This document shows, one piece after another, positions 16,253 through 24,531 of a DNA stretch of 64,000 nt. Position numbers and translations under genes: made by a program. This stretch comes from Bacteroidales bacterium (lineage in GTDB: Bacteria > Bacteroidota > Bacteroidia > Bacteroidales > UBA932). The notes under the pieces are model-generated. The model was given only the letters and a program-made list of their open reading frames with translations. It was not told the DNA's origin and did not search any database. Position 1 is the first letter of the stretch. Every line of letters begins with the position of its first letter. The stretch is from assembly GCA_015060405.1 (NCBI GenBank), contig SUYN01000006.1, forward strand, positions 35,294 to 99,293, in the 5' to 3' direction.

Positions 16253-18868
16253 ATGACTTCAAAAGAGATCAGAAAAGCTTTCTTGGACTTCTTTGCTTCA
16301 AAGGGACACCAGATCGTGCCTTCTGCACCGATGGTGGTAAAGAACGATCCGACACTCATGTTTACAAATGCAGGTATGAACCAGTTCAAGGACTGGTTCC
16401 TCGGCAACAGTCCTGCAAAATGGAAGAGGGTTGCAGACAGCCAGAAATGTCTGCGTGTGAGCGGCAAGCACAACGACCTTGAAGAGGTCGGTCGTGACAC
16501 ATATCACCACACGATGTTCGAGATGCTCGGAAACTGGAGCTTCGGAGATTACTTCAAGAACGAGGCCATCGACTGGGCATGGGAACTCCTTACAGACGTA
16601 TACAAGCTTGACAAGGACAGACTGTACGCAACTGTCTTCGAAGGTTCTGAAGCTGACGGCACAAAACTGGACACCGAGGCTTTGGAAGCATGGAAGAGAC
16701 ATCTTCCTGAAGACAGGATCCTGCTCGGAAACAAGAAGGACAACTTCTGGGAAATGGGAGACACCGGCCCTTGCGGTCCTTGTTCGGAAATCCACATCGA
16801 CCTCCGCTCAGACGAGGAGAGGGCTGCAGTTCCGGGCGCATCCCTTGTCAACAAGGACCACCACCTCGTGATAGAGATATGGAACAACGTCTTCATGCAG
16901 TACAACCGCAAGGCAAACGGCGAGCTCGAGCTTCTTCCTAACAAGAACGTGGACACAGGCATGGGCTTCGAGCGTCTCTGCATGGCTCTTCAGGGCAAGA
17001 AGTCAAACTACGACACAGACGTGTTCACAGGCATGATTGCAAAGATCGAGGAGCTTTCAGGCCACAAGTACGGAACCACCACAGAAGAGGACATCGCGAT
17101 GCGCGTGATTGCAGACCACATCCGTGCGATCAGCTTCTCTATTGCTGACGGTCAGCTTCCTTCCAACGTAAAGGCAGGATATGTGATACGACGCATCCTC
17201 CGCCGTGCAGTACGTTACGGATACACCTTCCTCGGGTTCAACGAGCCTTTCCTCTGCCGTCTTGTAGGACAGCTTGTAGACGACATGGGCGAGTTCTACC
17301 CTGAGATCGTAAAGCAGCAGACTCTCATCGAGCGCGTGATCAAGGAAGAGGAGATGGCTTTCCTCCGCACTCTCGACAGAGGTATCCGCCTTATGGACAA
17401 CATCATGGCCAAGTCTTCCGAGACAAAGATAATCTCAGGTGAGGACGCATTCACACTCTACGACACATTCGGTTTCCCTATCGACCTGTCCGAGCTCATC
17501 GCATCTGAAAAGGGATACACAATCGACCTTGAAGGCTTCCAGACCGAGCTCCAGAAGCAGAAGGACAGAGCACGTAACGCAACTGCCATCGAATCCGGAG
17601 ACTGGGTTGAGTTCACCCATTGCGACAACATCGAGTTCCTCGGATACGACTATACCGACCTGGAGGGCGTACAGCTCACACGTCACCGCACGGTAAAGGC
17701 AAAGAACAAGACAATGTACCAGCTCGTATTCGAGCGTACTCCGTTCTATGCCGAGATGGGTGGTCAGGTCGGAGATACCGGCTACATTCTTTCTGAGAGT
17801 GGAGAAAAGATCAACATCGTCAACACCATCAAGGAAAACAACCTCACCATCCACGTTGCAGAACGCATCCCTGCAGACTGCACCGAAAGCTTCAGTCTAC
17901 ATGTAGACACCGAAAGAAGACTCCAGATAGAGAACAACCATACAGCAACCCACCTCCTCCATCAGGCTCTCCGCGAGATACTCGGAACGCATGTCGAGCA
18001 GAAGGGTTCATATGTATGTGACAAATATTTCCGTTTCGACTTCTCGCATTTCGAGAAACTCAGCGACGAGCAGATCGACCTTGTCGAGAATCGTGTAAAC
18101 GCCCTCATCAGAGCAAACAATCCGCTTGACGAAAACCGCAATGCGACAATGGAGCAGGCTCAGGAAATGGGTGCCATGGCCCTCTTCGGAGAGAAGTACG
18201 GCGACACTGTGCGTGTGGTGAAGTTCGGAGATTCATGCGAACTCTGTGGAGGAACTCATGCTGCAGCCACAGGTCAGATCGGATTCTTCAAGATTGTTTC
18301 CGAGTCTGCCATCGCAGCAGGAGTACGAAGAATCGAGGCTACTACAGGCGTGCATGCAGAACTTCTCGTGGACGGAATGGAAACCACTCTTCGCATCGCG
18401 AAAGCTTTCTTCAACAACGCACCTGACCTCGCAGGAGCCATCAGGAAAATAGTTGAGGAGAACGAAGCATACAAGAAACAGATGGAGGAAATCGTCAAGG
18501 AGAAGACCGTAACCCTCAAGAACAGCCTCAAGGGCATGGCCAGGGAGATAAACGGTATAAACGTAGTCAGCATCGACTACAGCGTAGATCCTGCAATGCT
18601 CAAGAATGCAGCATTCATGCTTCAGAAGGAAGCTCAGAACCTTGTGATTGCAGCGGCATTCGAGGCAGCAGGCAAGCCGCAGCTCCTTCTCATGTACTCA
18701 GACGATCTCGTAAAGGCAGGCCGCAATGCCGGTGCCGACGTACGTGAAGCAGCAAAGCTGATCCAGGGCGGCGGTGGCGGACAGCCGGGTCTTGCTACAG
18801 CTGGCGGAAAGGCTGTTGACGGCCTCAAGGATGCCCTCGACAGAATGATTACATCAGCGACAAGATAG
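16253..18868 (+). CDS. alaS: Alanyl-tRNA synthetase
   Basis: 871 residues. The open frame extends to 16178, but that upstream ATG lies inside the promoter, so I use [14 protein letters not shown] at 16253, the conserved AlaRS start. It charges tRNA-Ala with alanine in the cytoplasm. Class II motif 1 and 2 regions are visible (ENNEPTLMF-like segment [33 protein letters not shown]), as are [12 protein letters not shown] and [15 protein letters not shown]. The editing domain carries the zinc-binding set HTATHLLH and CELCGGTH, and the C-terminal oligomerisation/DHHA1 region ends [15 protein letters not shown]. All key residues seem intact and the length is normal. Confidence 0.97.
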   Translation: MTSKEIRKAFLDFFASKGHQIVPSAPMVVKNDPTLMFTNAGMNQFKDWFLGNSPAKWKRVADSQKCLRVSGKHNDLEEVGRDTYHHTMFEMLGNWSFGDYFKNEAIDWAWELLTDVYKLDKDRLYATVFEGSEADGTKLDTEALEAWKRHLPEDRILLGNKKDNFWEMGDTGPCGPCSEIHIDLRSDEERAAVPGASLVNKDHHLVIEIWNNVFMQYNRKANGELELLPNKNVDTGMGFERLCMALQGKKSNYDTDVFTGMIAKIEELSGHKYGTTTEEDIAMRVIADHIRAISFSIADGQLPSNVKAGYVIRRILRRAVRYGYTFLGFNEPFLCRLVGQLVDDMGEFYPEIVKQQTLIERVIKEEEMAFLRTLDRGIRLMDNIMAKSSETKIISGEDAFTLYDTFGFPIDLSELIASEKGYTIDLEGFQTELQKQKDRARNATAIESGDWVEFTHCDNIEFLGYDYTDLEGVQLTRHRTVKAKNKTMYQLVFERTPFYAEMGGQVGDTGYILSESGEKINIVNTIKENNLTIHVAERIPADCTESFSLHVDTERRLQIENNHTATHLLHQALREILGTHVEQKGSYVCDKYFRFDFSHFEKLSDEQIDLVENRVNALIRANNPLDENRNATMEQAQEMGAMALFGEKYGDTVRVVKFGDSCELCGGTHAAATGQIGFFKIVSESAIAAGVRRIEATTGVHAELLVDGMETTLRIAKAFFNNAPDLAGAIRKIVEENEAYKKQMEEIVKEKTVTLKNSLKGMAREINGINVVSIDYSVDPAMLKNAAFMLQKEAQNLVIAAAFEAAGKPQLLLMYSDDLVKAGRNAGADVREAAKLIQGGGGGQPGLATAGGKAVDGLKDALDRMITSATR

Positions 18869-18894
18869 GACATCGAGGCCACGACGACAGGACA

Positions 18895-21357
18895 ATGAAG
18901 AAACTCGACAGGTTCATAATCAAGTCATTTGTAGGACCGTTCATAGCGATCCTGCTGGTTGTCGTGTTCATCCTCGTGATGCAGTTCCTCTGGCTCTACA
19001 TCGATGAACTCGTCGGCAAGGGCCTGAGCCTCAAGGTCATCCTTGAGTTCCTCGGATGGGGTGCCATCACAGTGATGCCTCTTTCCCTGCCTCTGGCCAC
19101 CCTGCTCTCATCCATGATGACGATGGGTACGCTCGGAGAGAACAACGAGATCCTCGCCATCAAGGCTGCCGGCATATCCCTTCAGAGAATCCTGACTCCC
19201 CTCGCGGCAGTCTGCATCCTGATCAGCATCGGAGCCTTCTATGTGAGCAACGACCTGCTTCCGGTGGCATATAACAAGATCTACACTCTCCGTGACGACA
19301 TCAACAAGACCAAGGACGAGATCAAGATTCCGACCGGAACATTCTACAACGGAATCGACGGCTACATCCTCAGAGTGGACGAACGTGACGACGAGAGCGG
19401 AATGATGCACGGGGTGATGGTCTACAACCACACCAAGAAGAAGGGCAACACCAGCCTTACCATCGCAGACTCCGCAGTGATGAAGATGTCCAGGGACAAG
19501 AGCTACCTCACCTTCATCCTCTATGACGGAACCAACTACGAGGAGACCAACGACAAGAAGTACCGCGACACGACGCTCCAGGTGCAGAAGATCGACTTCC
19601 GCAAGCAGGAGATGTTCATCCCTCTGGAGAACTATGCCTTCCAGAAGTCGGACACAGCCAGATTCAACGACCAGGTGAAGTCAATGAACCTGAAGCAGCT
19701 GCAGCACGGTCAGGACTCCATCGGAGAGCTTAACGCCAAGGGAAAGCAGGAAAACCTCAATGCATTCAGGACAAGCAGGTTCATCAGATACAACAGCCAG
19801 CTCGACACATCCAACAGGAGGAGGCCGACAAGCGTCTTCAAGGCAGAGAATGTAAGCAGATGGGATGACCTGAAGAGGGAGCTGAGCTCGCTTGAAAAGG
19901 CGAAGACTGCGGCAAACGACCTGGAAATGTCCTTCGAGTCATATGCGAGAGAGCGCTACAGGCACAACTTCACCCTCAGGCTCATCGACATAGAGATACT
20001 CAAGAAGTTCGCAGTGGCGATCGCCTGCTTCATATTCTTCTTCATCGGAGCGCCTATCGGTGCACTCATCCGGAAGGGAGGACTCGGCACCCCTGCCATC
20101 ATATCTGTCCTCTTCTTCGTGGCATACTGGGTCATCGACATATCGGGAACGAAACTGGCCAGAGACGGCGCTGTGGGACCTTTCCACGGTGTTTTCTTCT
20201 CAAGCTATGTGCTCTTCCCTACCGGTCTGTTCCTGACCTGGAAGGCCATAAACGACTCATCTATATTCAGTGCGGAAAGCATGAAGAACGGATTCAAGAA
20301 ACTCAAAGCCAAGATAATGGGATACTTCAAGAAGACGCGTATCGTGTATATGGGTACGCCGGAGTTTGCAGTCGCACCGCTTGATGAACTCATCAGGAGC
20401 GGCTATGACATAGTCGGAGTAGTCACAGTAGCCGACAAGGCGAGCGGACGCGGACTCAAGATTAATGAAAGAGCAGTAAAGAAATATGCAGTAGAGCACA
20501 ACATTCCGGTCCTCCAGCCGGTGTCACTCAAGGATCCGGAATTCCTCGAAGCGCTCAAGTCATGGAAGGCCGACCTGTTTGTAGTGGTCGCTTTCAGAAT
20601 GCTGCCTAAGGTCGTCTGGTCGATGCCGCGTCTGGGCACCTTCAACCTCCACGCCGCCCTGCTTCCGCAGTACCGCGGCGCCGCCCCTATCAACTGGGCC
20701 GTCATCAACGGTGAGAAGACGACGGGAGTGACCACATTCATGATTGACGATGGAATGGACACAGGAGGCATCCTCTACCGCTACGACTGCAGGATAGGGC
20801 CGGACGAGACTGTAGGGGAAGTGCATGACAAGCTCATGGACATGGGCTCGAAGCTCGTGGTCCAGACTGTGGAAGCCCTCATCGAGAACAATGCGGAGCT
20901 TCGCGTACAGAAGAGCTTCATCCAGGGCTCGGAGATCCTACACCCTGCACCGAAACTCTCTCGCGAGCTCTGTCATATAGACTGGAACTGCAAGACGAAG
21001 GATGTATACAACCTCATCAGAGGTCTGAGCCCATATCCTGCCGCATTCACCGAACTTACCAAGGAAGACAAGGTGCTTCAGATGAAGATATACAGGGCTG
21101 CTAAGGTGGTCGGCGACGAATACGCATCTATGCTCCGTGAGAACGGAATGAGCCAGGCAGCACCGGGAACGATCCTTTCAGACGGAAAGAGCTATCTTGC
21201 CTTTGCAACTGCAGACGGAGCCGTCTCTGTCACGGAGCTTCAGCTTTCAGGCAAGAAGAGGATGCCGGTGAAGGACTTCCTCATCGGTTTCCGAGAGCCG
21301 CAGACCTACGGCACGACCCAGGGTACATCCTCACAGATAACAGGCAGACATGCATAG
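18895..21357 (+). CDS. Fusion: LptF/LptG-type LPS-export permease joined to methionyl-tRNA formyltransferase
   Basis: One uninterrupted 820-residue frame holds two complete proteins. Residues 1 to about 465 are a YjgP/YjgQ (LptF/LptG) permease: N-terminal segment LDRFIIKSFVGPF, three early membrane spans, GENNEILAIKAAGISLQRIL (the coupling region that contacts LptB), a periplasmic beta domain, and three late spans ending PTGLFLTWKA. After a Lys-rich linker, residues from about 475 are Fmt: RIVYMGTPEFA, the catalytic Asn584 and His586 in FNLHAALLPQYRGAAPINWA, Asp622 in IDDGMDTGGIL, and the C-terminal anticodon/acceptor-binding domain. An in-frame ATG at 20317 could give a separate Fmt. In other Bacteroidota these are normally separate genes. 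It lies 26 bp after alaS and overlaps the next gene by 8 bp. Confidence 0.9.
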   Translation: MKKLDRFIIKSFVGPFIAILLVVVFILVMQFLWLYIDELVGKGLSLKVILEFLGWGAITVMPLSLPLATLLSSMMTMGTLGENNEILAIKAAGISLQRILTPLAAVCILISIGAFYVSNDLLPVAYNKIYTLRDDINKTKDEIKIPTGTFYNGIDGYILRVDERDDESGMMHGVMVYNHTKKKGNTSLTIADSAVMKMSRDKSYLTFILYDGTNYEETNDKKYRDTTLQVQKIDFRKQEMFIPLENYAFQKSDTARFNDQVKSMNLKQLQHGQDSIGELNAKGKQENLNAFRTSRFIRYNSQLDTSNRRRPTSVFKAENVSRWDDLKRELSSLEKAKTAANDLEMSFESYARERYRHNFTLRLIDIEILKKFAVAIACFIFFFIGAPIGALIRKGGLGTPAIISVLFFVAYWVIDISGTKLARDGAVGPFHGVFFSSYVLFPTGLFLTWKAINDSSIFSAESMKNGFKKLKAKIMGYFKKTRIVYMGTPEFAVAPLDELIRSGYDIVGVVTVADKASGRGLKINERAVKKYAVEHNIPVLQPVSLKDPEFLEALKSWKADLFVVVAFRMLPKVVWSMPRLGTFNLHAALLPQYRGAAPINWAVINGEKTTGVTTFMIDDGMDTGGILYRYDCRIGPDETVGEVHDKLMDMGSKLVVQTVEALIENNAELRVQKSFIQGSEILHPAPKLSRELCHIDWNCKTKDVYNLIRGLSPYPAAFTELTKEDKVLQMKIYRAAKVVGDEYASMLRENGMSQAAPGTILSDGKSYLAFATADGAVSVTELQLSGKKRMPVKDFLIGFREPQTYGTTQGTSSQITGRHA

Positions 21358-22015
21358 CAATGTAGTGATAATATGCGACGGAGCATTCCCGAAGACGGAA
21401 TATCCCCGCTACCTCATCCGCACGGCAGACTTCATAATCTGCTGCGACGGAGCGCTGAAGAAGTTCCTTCGCAACAGCACTGCCATCTTCGGCAGGAAAC
21501 GTCTGCCGGACATGGTGATAGGAGACATGGACTCCATCTCGCCGGCTGACAGGAAACGCTACAGCGACATCATAGTCCAGGTCGACGAACAGGAGCACAA
21601 CGACCTGACGAAGGCATTCCGATGGGTCATGGAGAACCTGAAGGATGTGTGCAACATATATATACTCGGAGCCACAGGACAGCGCGAGGACCATACCATC
21701 GGCAACATGTCCCTGCTCATGGAGTATGCCCGCACATACGATCTTGAAGGCATGGGTATCGGTGTGGAGATGATTTCCGACTATGGAAGCATGTTCGCGG
21801 TGACGGACACCTTCGAGATGGACTGCGGCACAGGCAGGAAAGTGTCCATCATCAGCCCGGACAACACCCTGAGGATCAAGTCGCAGGGTCTGGAATGGCC
21901 TACAGACGAGGTCGTGTTCGACAACTGGTGGAAGGCGACGCTCAACCGCGCCAGCCAGGACAATGTAAGGCTCGAATTCAGCCACAGGTCCATAGCATTG
22001 ATTATATTGGATTAA
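21350..22015 (+). CDS. Thiamine pyrophosphokinase
   Basis: 221 residues. It transfers pyrophosphate from ATP to thiamine to make the cofactor ThDP. Diagnostic motifs are FIICCDGALKKF (thiamine/ATP cleft), PDMVIGDMDSIS (metal-binding Asp residues), EHNDLTKAFRW and ILGATGQREDHTIGNMSLL, all typical of TPK. The C-terminal beta-sandwich contains GRKVSIISPDN and the conserved segment GLEWPTDEVVFDNWWKATLN-like stretch. Its ATG overlaps the end of the LptG-Fmt frame by 8 bp, so it is probably translationally coupled. Gene names vary (thiN/tenB-type), so I leave the symbol empty. Confidence 0.92.
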   Translation: MHSNVVIICDGAFPKTEYPRYLIRTADFIICCDGALKKFLRNSTAIFGRKRLPDMVIGDMDSISPADRKRYSDIIVQVDEQEHNDLTKAFRWVMENLKDVCNIYILGATGQREDHTIGNMSLLMEYARTYDLEGMGIGVEMISDYGSMFAVTDTFEMDCGTGRKVSIISPDNTLRIKSQGLEWPTDEVVFDNWWKATLNRASQDNVRLEFSHRSIALIILD

Positions 22016-22036
22016 TCACATAAAACTGTCCGATCA

Positions 22037-22068
22037 TTAGGAAATACGCGATTAAAATTATATTTTTG
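22037..22068 (+). promoter_or_regulatory. Probable promoter of ilvA-ilvE
   Basis: TATTTTTG at 22061-22068 matches the TAnnTTTG -7 element. A degenerate -33 (TTAG, 22037-22040) lies 20 nt upstream. Start of transcription near 22075 would leave a 30-nt leader before ilvA, too short for a peptide attenuator. Confidence 0.55.
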
Positions 22069-22104
22069 ACAAAATAATCACAATCTGATTTAAAACTATA
22101 ACAA

Positions 22105-23364
22105 ATGGTCACAAGCAAGTACTACCCTACTGTTGAAGCGATAGATAAGGCTTCAGGCGTGCTTGAGGAAATCCTCGAACCGACCCCGTTCCAGAGAAAT
22201 CAGAATCTTTCAGACATCTATGGTGCTGATGTATATCTCAAGAGAGAAGACCTGCAGATGGTAAGGTCCTACAAGATCCGCGGAGCATACAACAAGATCA
22301 GGTCCATCGACCCTGAATCCATGCAGAACGGCATCGTATGCGCCAGCGCCGGAAACCATGCACAGGGTGTCGCATTCTCCTGCAGCAAGCTCAAGATCAT
22401 GGGATCCATCTTCATGCCGGTGACCACACCTAAGCAGAAGATCGAGCAGGTGCGCATGTTCGGAAGGGAGTACATCGAGATCATCCTTACAGGTGACACA
22501 TTTGATGCGGCCAACTCTGCCGCAATCAAGTTTGCAAAGGAAAACGACAAGACATTCATCCCTCCTTTCGATGATCCTAAGGTCATGGAAGGCCAGGGCA
22601 CGATAGGACGTGAGATCCTCAGCCAGACCAAGGAGAAGCTCGACTACATCTTCGTCCCTATCGGAGGAGGCGGACTTGCATCGGGTCTGGGTTCATACAT
22701 AAGACAGATGTCTCCAGAGACAAAGATCATCGGAGTCGAGCCGGGCGGTGCACCTTGCATGAAGGAAGCCATCAAGGCAGGAAAGGTAGTGAAGCTCGAG
22801 CAGATCGACAAGTTCGTGGACGGCGCCGCAGTGCAGGAAGCCGGCTCGCTGACCTATGAGGTCTGCCGCGAAGTCCTCGACGACATCGTCATAGTGCCGG
22901 AAGGTGCAGTCTGCACGACCATCATCCAGATGTACAACAAGAGCGCCATCGTGGTGGAGCCTGCCGGAGCGCTTGCTGCGGCGGCCCTGCGTTTCTATGC
23001 CGACAGGATCAAAGGCAAGAAGGTTGCCTGCATCGTCAGCGGCAGCAACAACGACATCACAAGAATGGAGGAGATACGTGAAAAGTCGCTTCTTTACGAA
23101 GGTCTCAAGCACTACTTCATCGTGAACTTCCCCCAGAAGTCCGGAGTGATCGTCTCATTCATCCGCGACATCCTCGGTCCTACAGACGACCTCGTACACA
23201 TCCAGTACACCAAGAAGACCAACAAGACTTCCGGCCCAGCCCTCGTCGGCATCGAACTCGCATCCAAGGAGGACTTCGAACCTCTGGTCCAGAGAATGGA
23301 AGCACAGGGCATCAAGTACGAGTACATAAATGAAAACAACCAATTATTTGAAATACTAATCTGA
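22105..23364 (+). CDS. ilvA: Threonine dehydratase (deaminase), isoleucine biosynthesis
   Basis: 419 residues. It converts L-threonine to 2-oxobutanoate and ammonia, the first committed step of isoleucine synthesis, using PLP. The PLP lysine is Lys57 in VRSYKIRGAYN, the substrate loop is CASAGNHAQGVAFSC, and the phosphate-binding glycine loop is IGGGGLASGLG. The C-terminal 80 residues (HYFIVNFPQKSGVIVSFIRDILG) form one ACT-like regulatory domain, so this is the shorter IlvA1 type and not the long two-ACT form. It is followed after 7 bp by ilvE, which finishes the same pathway. Confidence 0.95.
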   Translation: MVTSKYYPTVEAIDKASGVLEEILEPTPFQRNQNLSDIYGADVYLKREDLQMVRSYKIRGAYNKIRSIDPESMQNGIVCASAGNHAQGVAFSCSKLKIMGSIFMPVTTPKQKIEQVRMFGREYIEIILTGDTFDAANSAAIKFAKENDKTFIPPFDDPKVMEGQGTIGREILSQTKEKLDYIFVPIGGGGLASGLGSYIRQMSPETKIIGVEPGGAPCMKEAIKAGKVVKLEQIDKFVDGAAVQEAGSLTYEVCREVLDDIVIVPEGAVCTTIIQMYNKSAIVVEPAGALAAAALRFYADRIKGKKVACIVSGSNNDITRMEEIREKSLLYEGLKHYFIVNFPQKSGVIVSFIRDILGPTDDLVHIQYTKKTNKTSGPALVGIELASKEDFEPLVQRMEAQGIKYEYINENNQLFEILI

Positions 23365-23371
23365 TAACACT

Positions 23372-24406
23372 ATGGCTAATATCGACTGGAGCAAACTCAC
23401 ATTCTCTTACACAAAGACAAACACCATCCTCCGCACCACATTCAAGGACGGAGCCTGGACACCTGTGGAGAGCCTCACCGACGACAATCTGACATTCAGC
23501 AGCTACGCCGGCGCACTCCACTACGCAATCGAATGTTTCGAAGGCCTCAAGGCTTTCCGTGGTAAAGACGGCAGGATCCGCCTCTTCAGACCTGAAGAGA
23601 ACGCCAAACGTCTTCAGAGATCCGCAAAATTCCTCGGAATCGAAGCGCCTTCTGTAGAAATGTTCGTAGACATGTGCAAGAGAGTCGTATTGGAGAACAT
23701 TGACTTCCTTCCTCCTTACGAGGAGGCTGGTGCGTCACTATATCTCCGCCCGACCCTCATCGGAACCAACCCTCAGCTCGGTGTACAGTCATCAAAAGAA
23801 AGTACCTTCCTCATGCTCTGCTCTCCTGTAGGAGCATATGTAGGTGGAGCACTTGACGCAGTGGACGTAGTCATAGCAAGAAACTACGACAGAGCTGCAG
23901 CCAACGGCTCAGGAGCTTTCAAGGTGGGCGGAAACTATGCATGTTCACTCTACTCGCTGAACAAGGCACACGAGCTCGGTTACAAGGCTGTCCTTTACCT
24001 CGATCCTGCAACAAAGAAGTACATCGACGAGTTCAACTCATCAAACTTCTTCGCAATCAGAGGCAACAGCTACATCACGCCTAAGTCAGGGTCCATCCTT
24101 CCGTCTATCACCAACATGTCACTTGAGACAGCTGCCGCACATCTTGGAATGGAAGTCGAAAGAAGGCCTGTTCCCGTTGAAGAGCTCAGCACATTCGAGG
24201 AAGTGGGCGAATGCGGTACAGCAGTGGTGATCACCCCTGTACACAAGCTCGTGGACAAGCCGACCCTCGAGTCTGAGGAAGAGACAGTCTACACATACGG
24301 CGACGGCCAGTGCGGCCCGAAATCCCTCAGGCTCTACAACTTCATCAAGGGCATCCAGCGCGGTGAACTTGAAGACGTCTTCGGCTGGAATGTGTTCGTA
24401 GACTGA
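23372..24406 (+). CDS. ilvE: Branched-chain amino acid aminotransferase
   Basis: 344 residues, fold-type IV PLP aminotransferase of the longer BCAT class. It interconverts Val, Leu and Ile with their 2-oxo acids, with glutamate/2-oxoglutarate as partner. The PLP lysine is Lys184 in GAFKVGGNYACSL. Other family marks are HYAIECFEGLKAFRGKDG, RLFRPEENAKRL, LYLRPTLIGTNPQLGV, IDEFNSSNFFAI and the late VGECGTAVVITPV. It is in an operon with ilvA and its transcript would end in the large inverted repeat at 24451. Confidence 0.96.
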   Translation: MANIDWSKLTFSYTKTNTILRTTFKDGAWTPVESLTDDNLTFSSYAGALHYAIECFEGLKAFRGKDGRIRLFRPEENAKRLQRSAKFLGIEAPSVEMFVDMCKRVVLENIDFLPPYEEAGASLYLRPTLIGTNPQLGVQSSKESTFLMLCSPVGAYVGGALDAVDVVIARNYDRAAANGSGAFKVGGNYACSLYSLNKAHELGYKAVLYLDPATKKYIDEFNSSNFFAIRGNSYITPKSGSILPSITNMSLETAAAHLGMEVERRPVPVEELSTFEEVGECGTAVVITPVHKLVDKPTLESEEETVYTYGDGQCGPKSLRLYNFIKGIQRGELEDVFGWNVFVD

Positions 24407-24450
24407 TAGCCTTTGAGTGCTTCTGCTACACGCAGTCCCTGGTACATAAT

Positions 24451-24502
24451 GTTTTAAACAATTAATGGTGGGTATTTTCGCCCACCATTAATTGTTTAAA
24501 AC
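24451..24502. terminator. Perfect bidirectional terminator between convergent genes
   Basis: A 22-bp perfect inverted repeat (24451-24472 with 24481-24502) encloses an 8-nt loop. The GC core GGTGGG/CCCACC is flanked by A- and T-rich arms giving a U-run on both strands. It lies between ilvE (+) and the BACON lipoprotein gene (-), so it can end both transcripts. Confidence 0.9.
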
Positions 24503-24531
24503 GCTGTCATACAACAGCCCGATATTCAGAC

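Noticed and set aside
21350..21357. 8-bp overlap of LptG-Fmt and thiamine pyrophosphokinase as a frameshift
   Set aside because: Both proteins are complete at the overlap; this is ordinary translational coupling.
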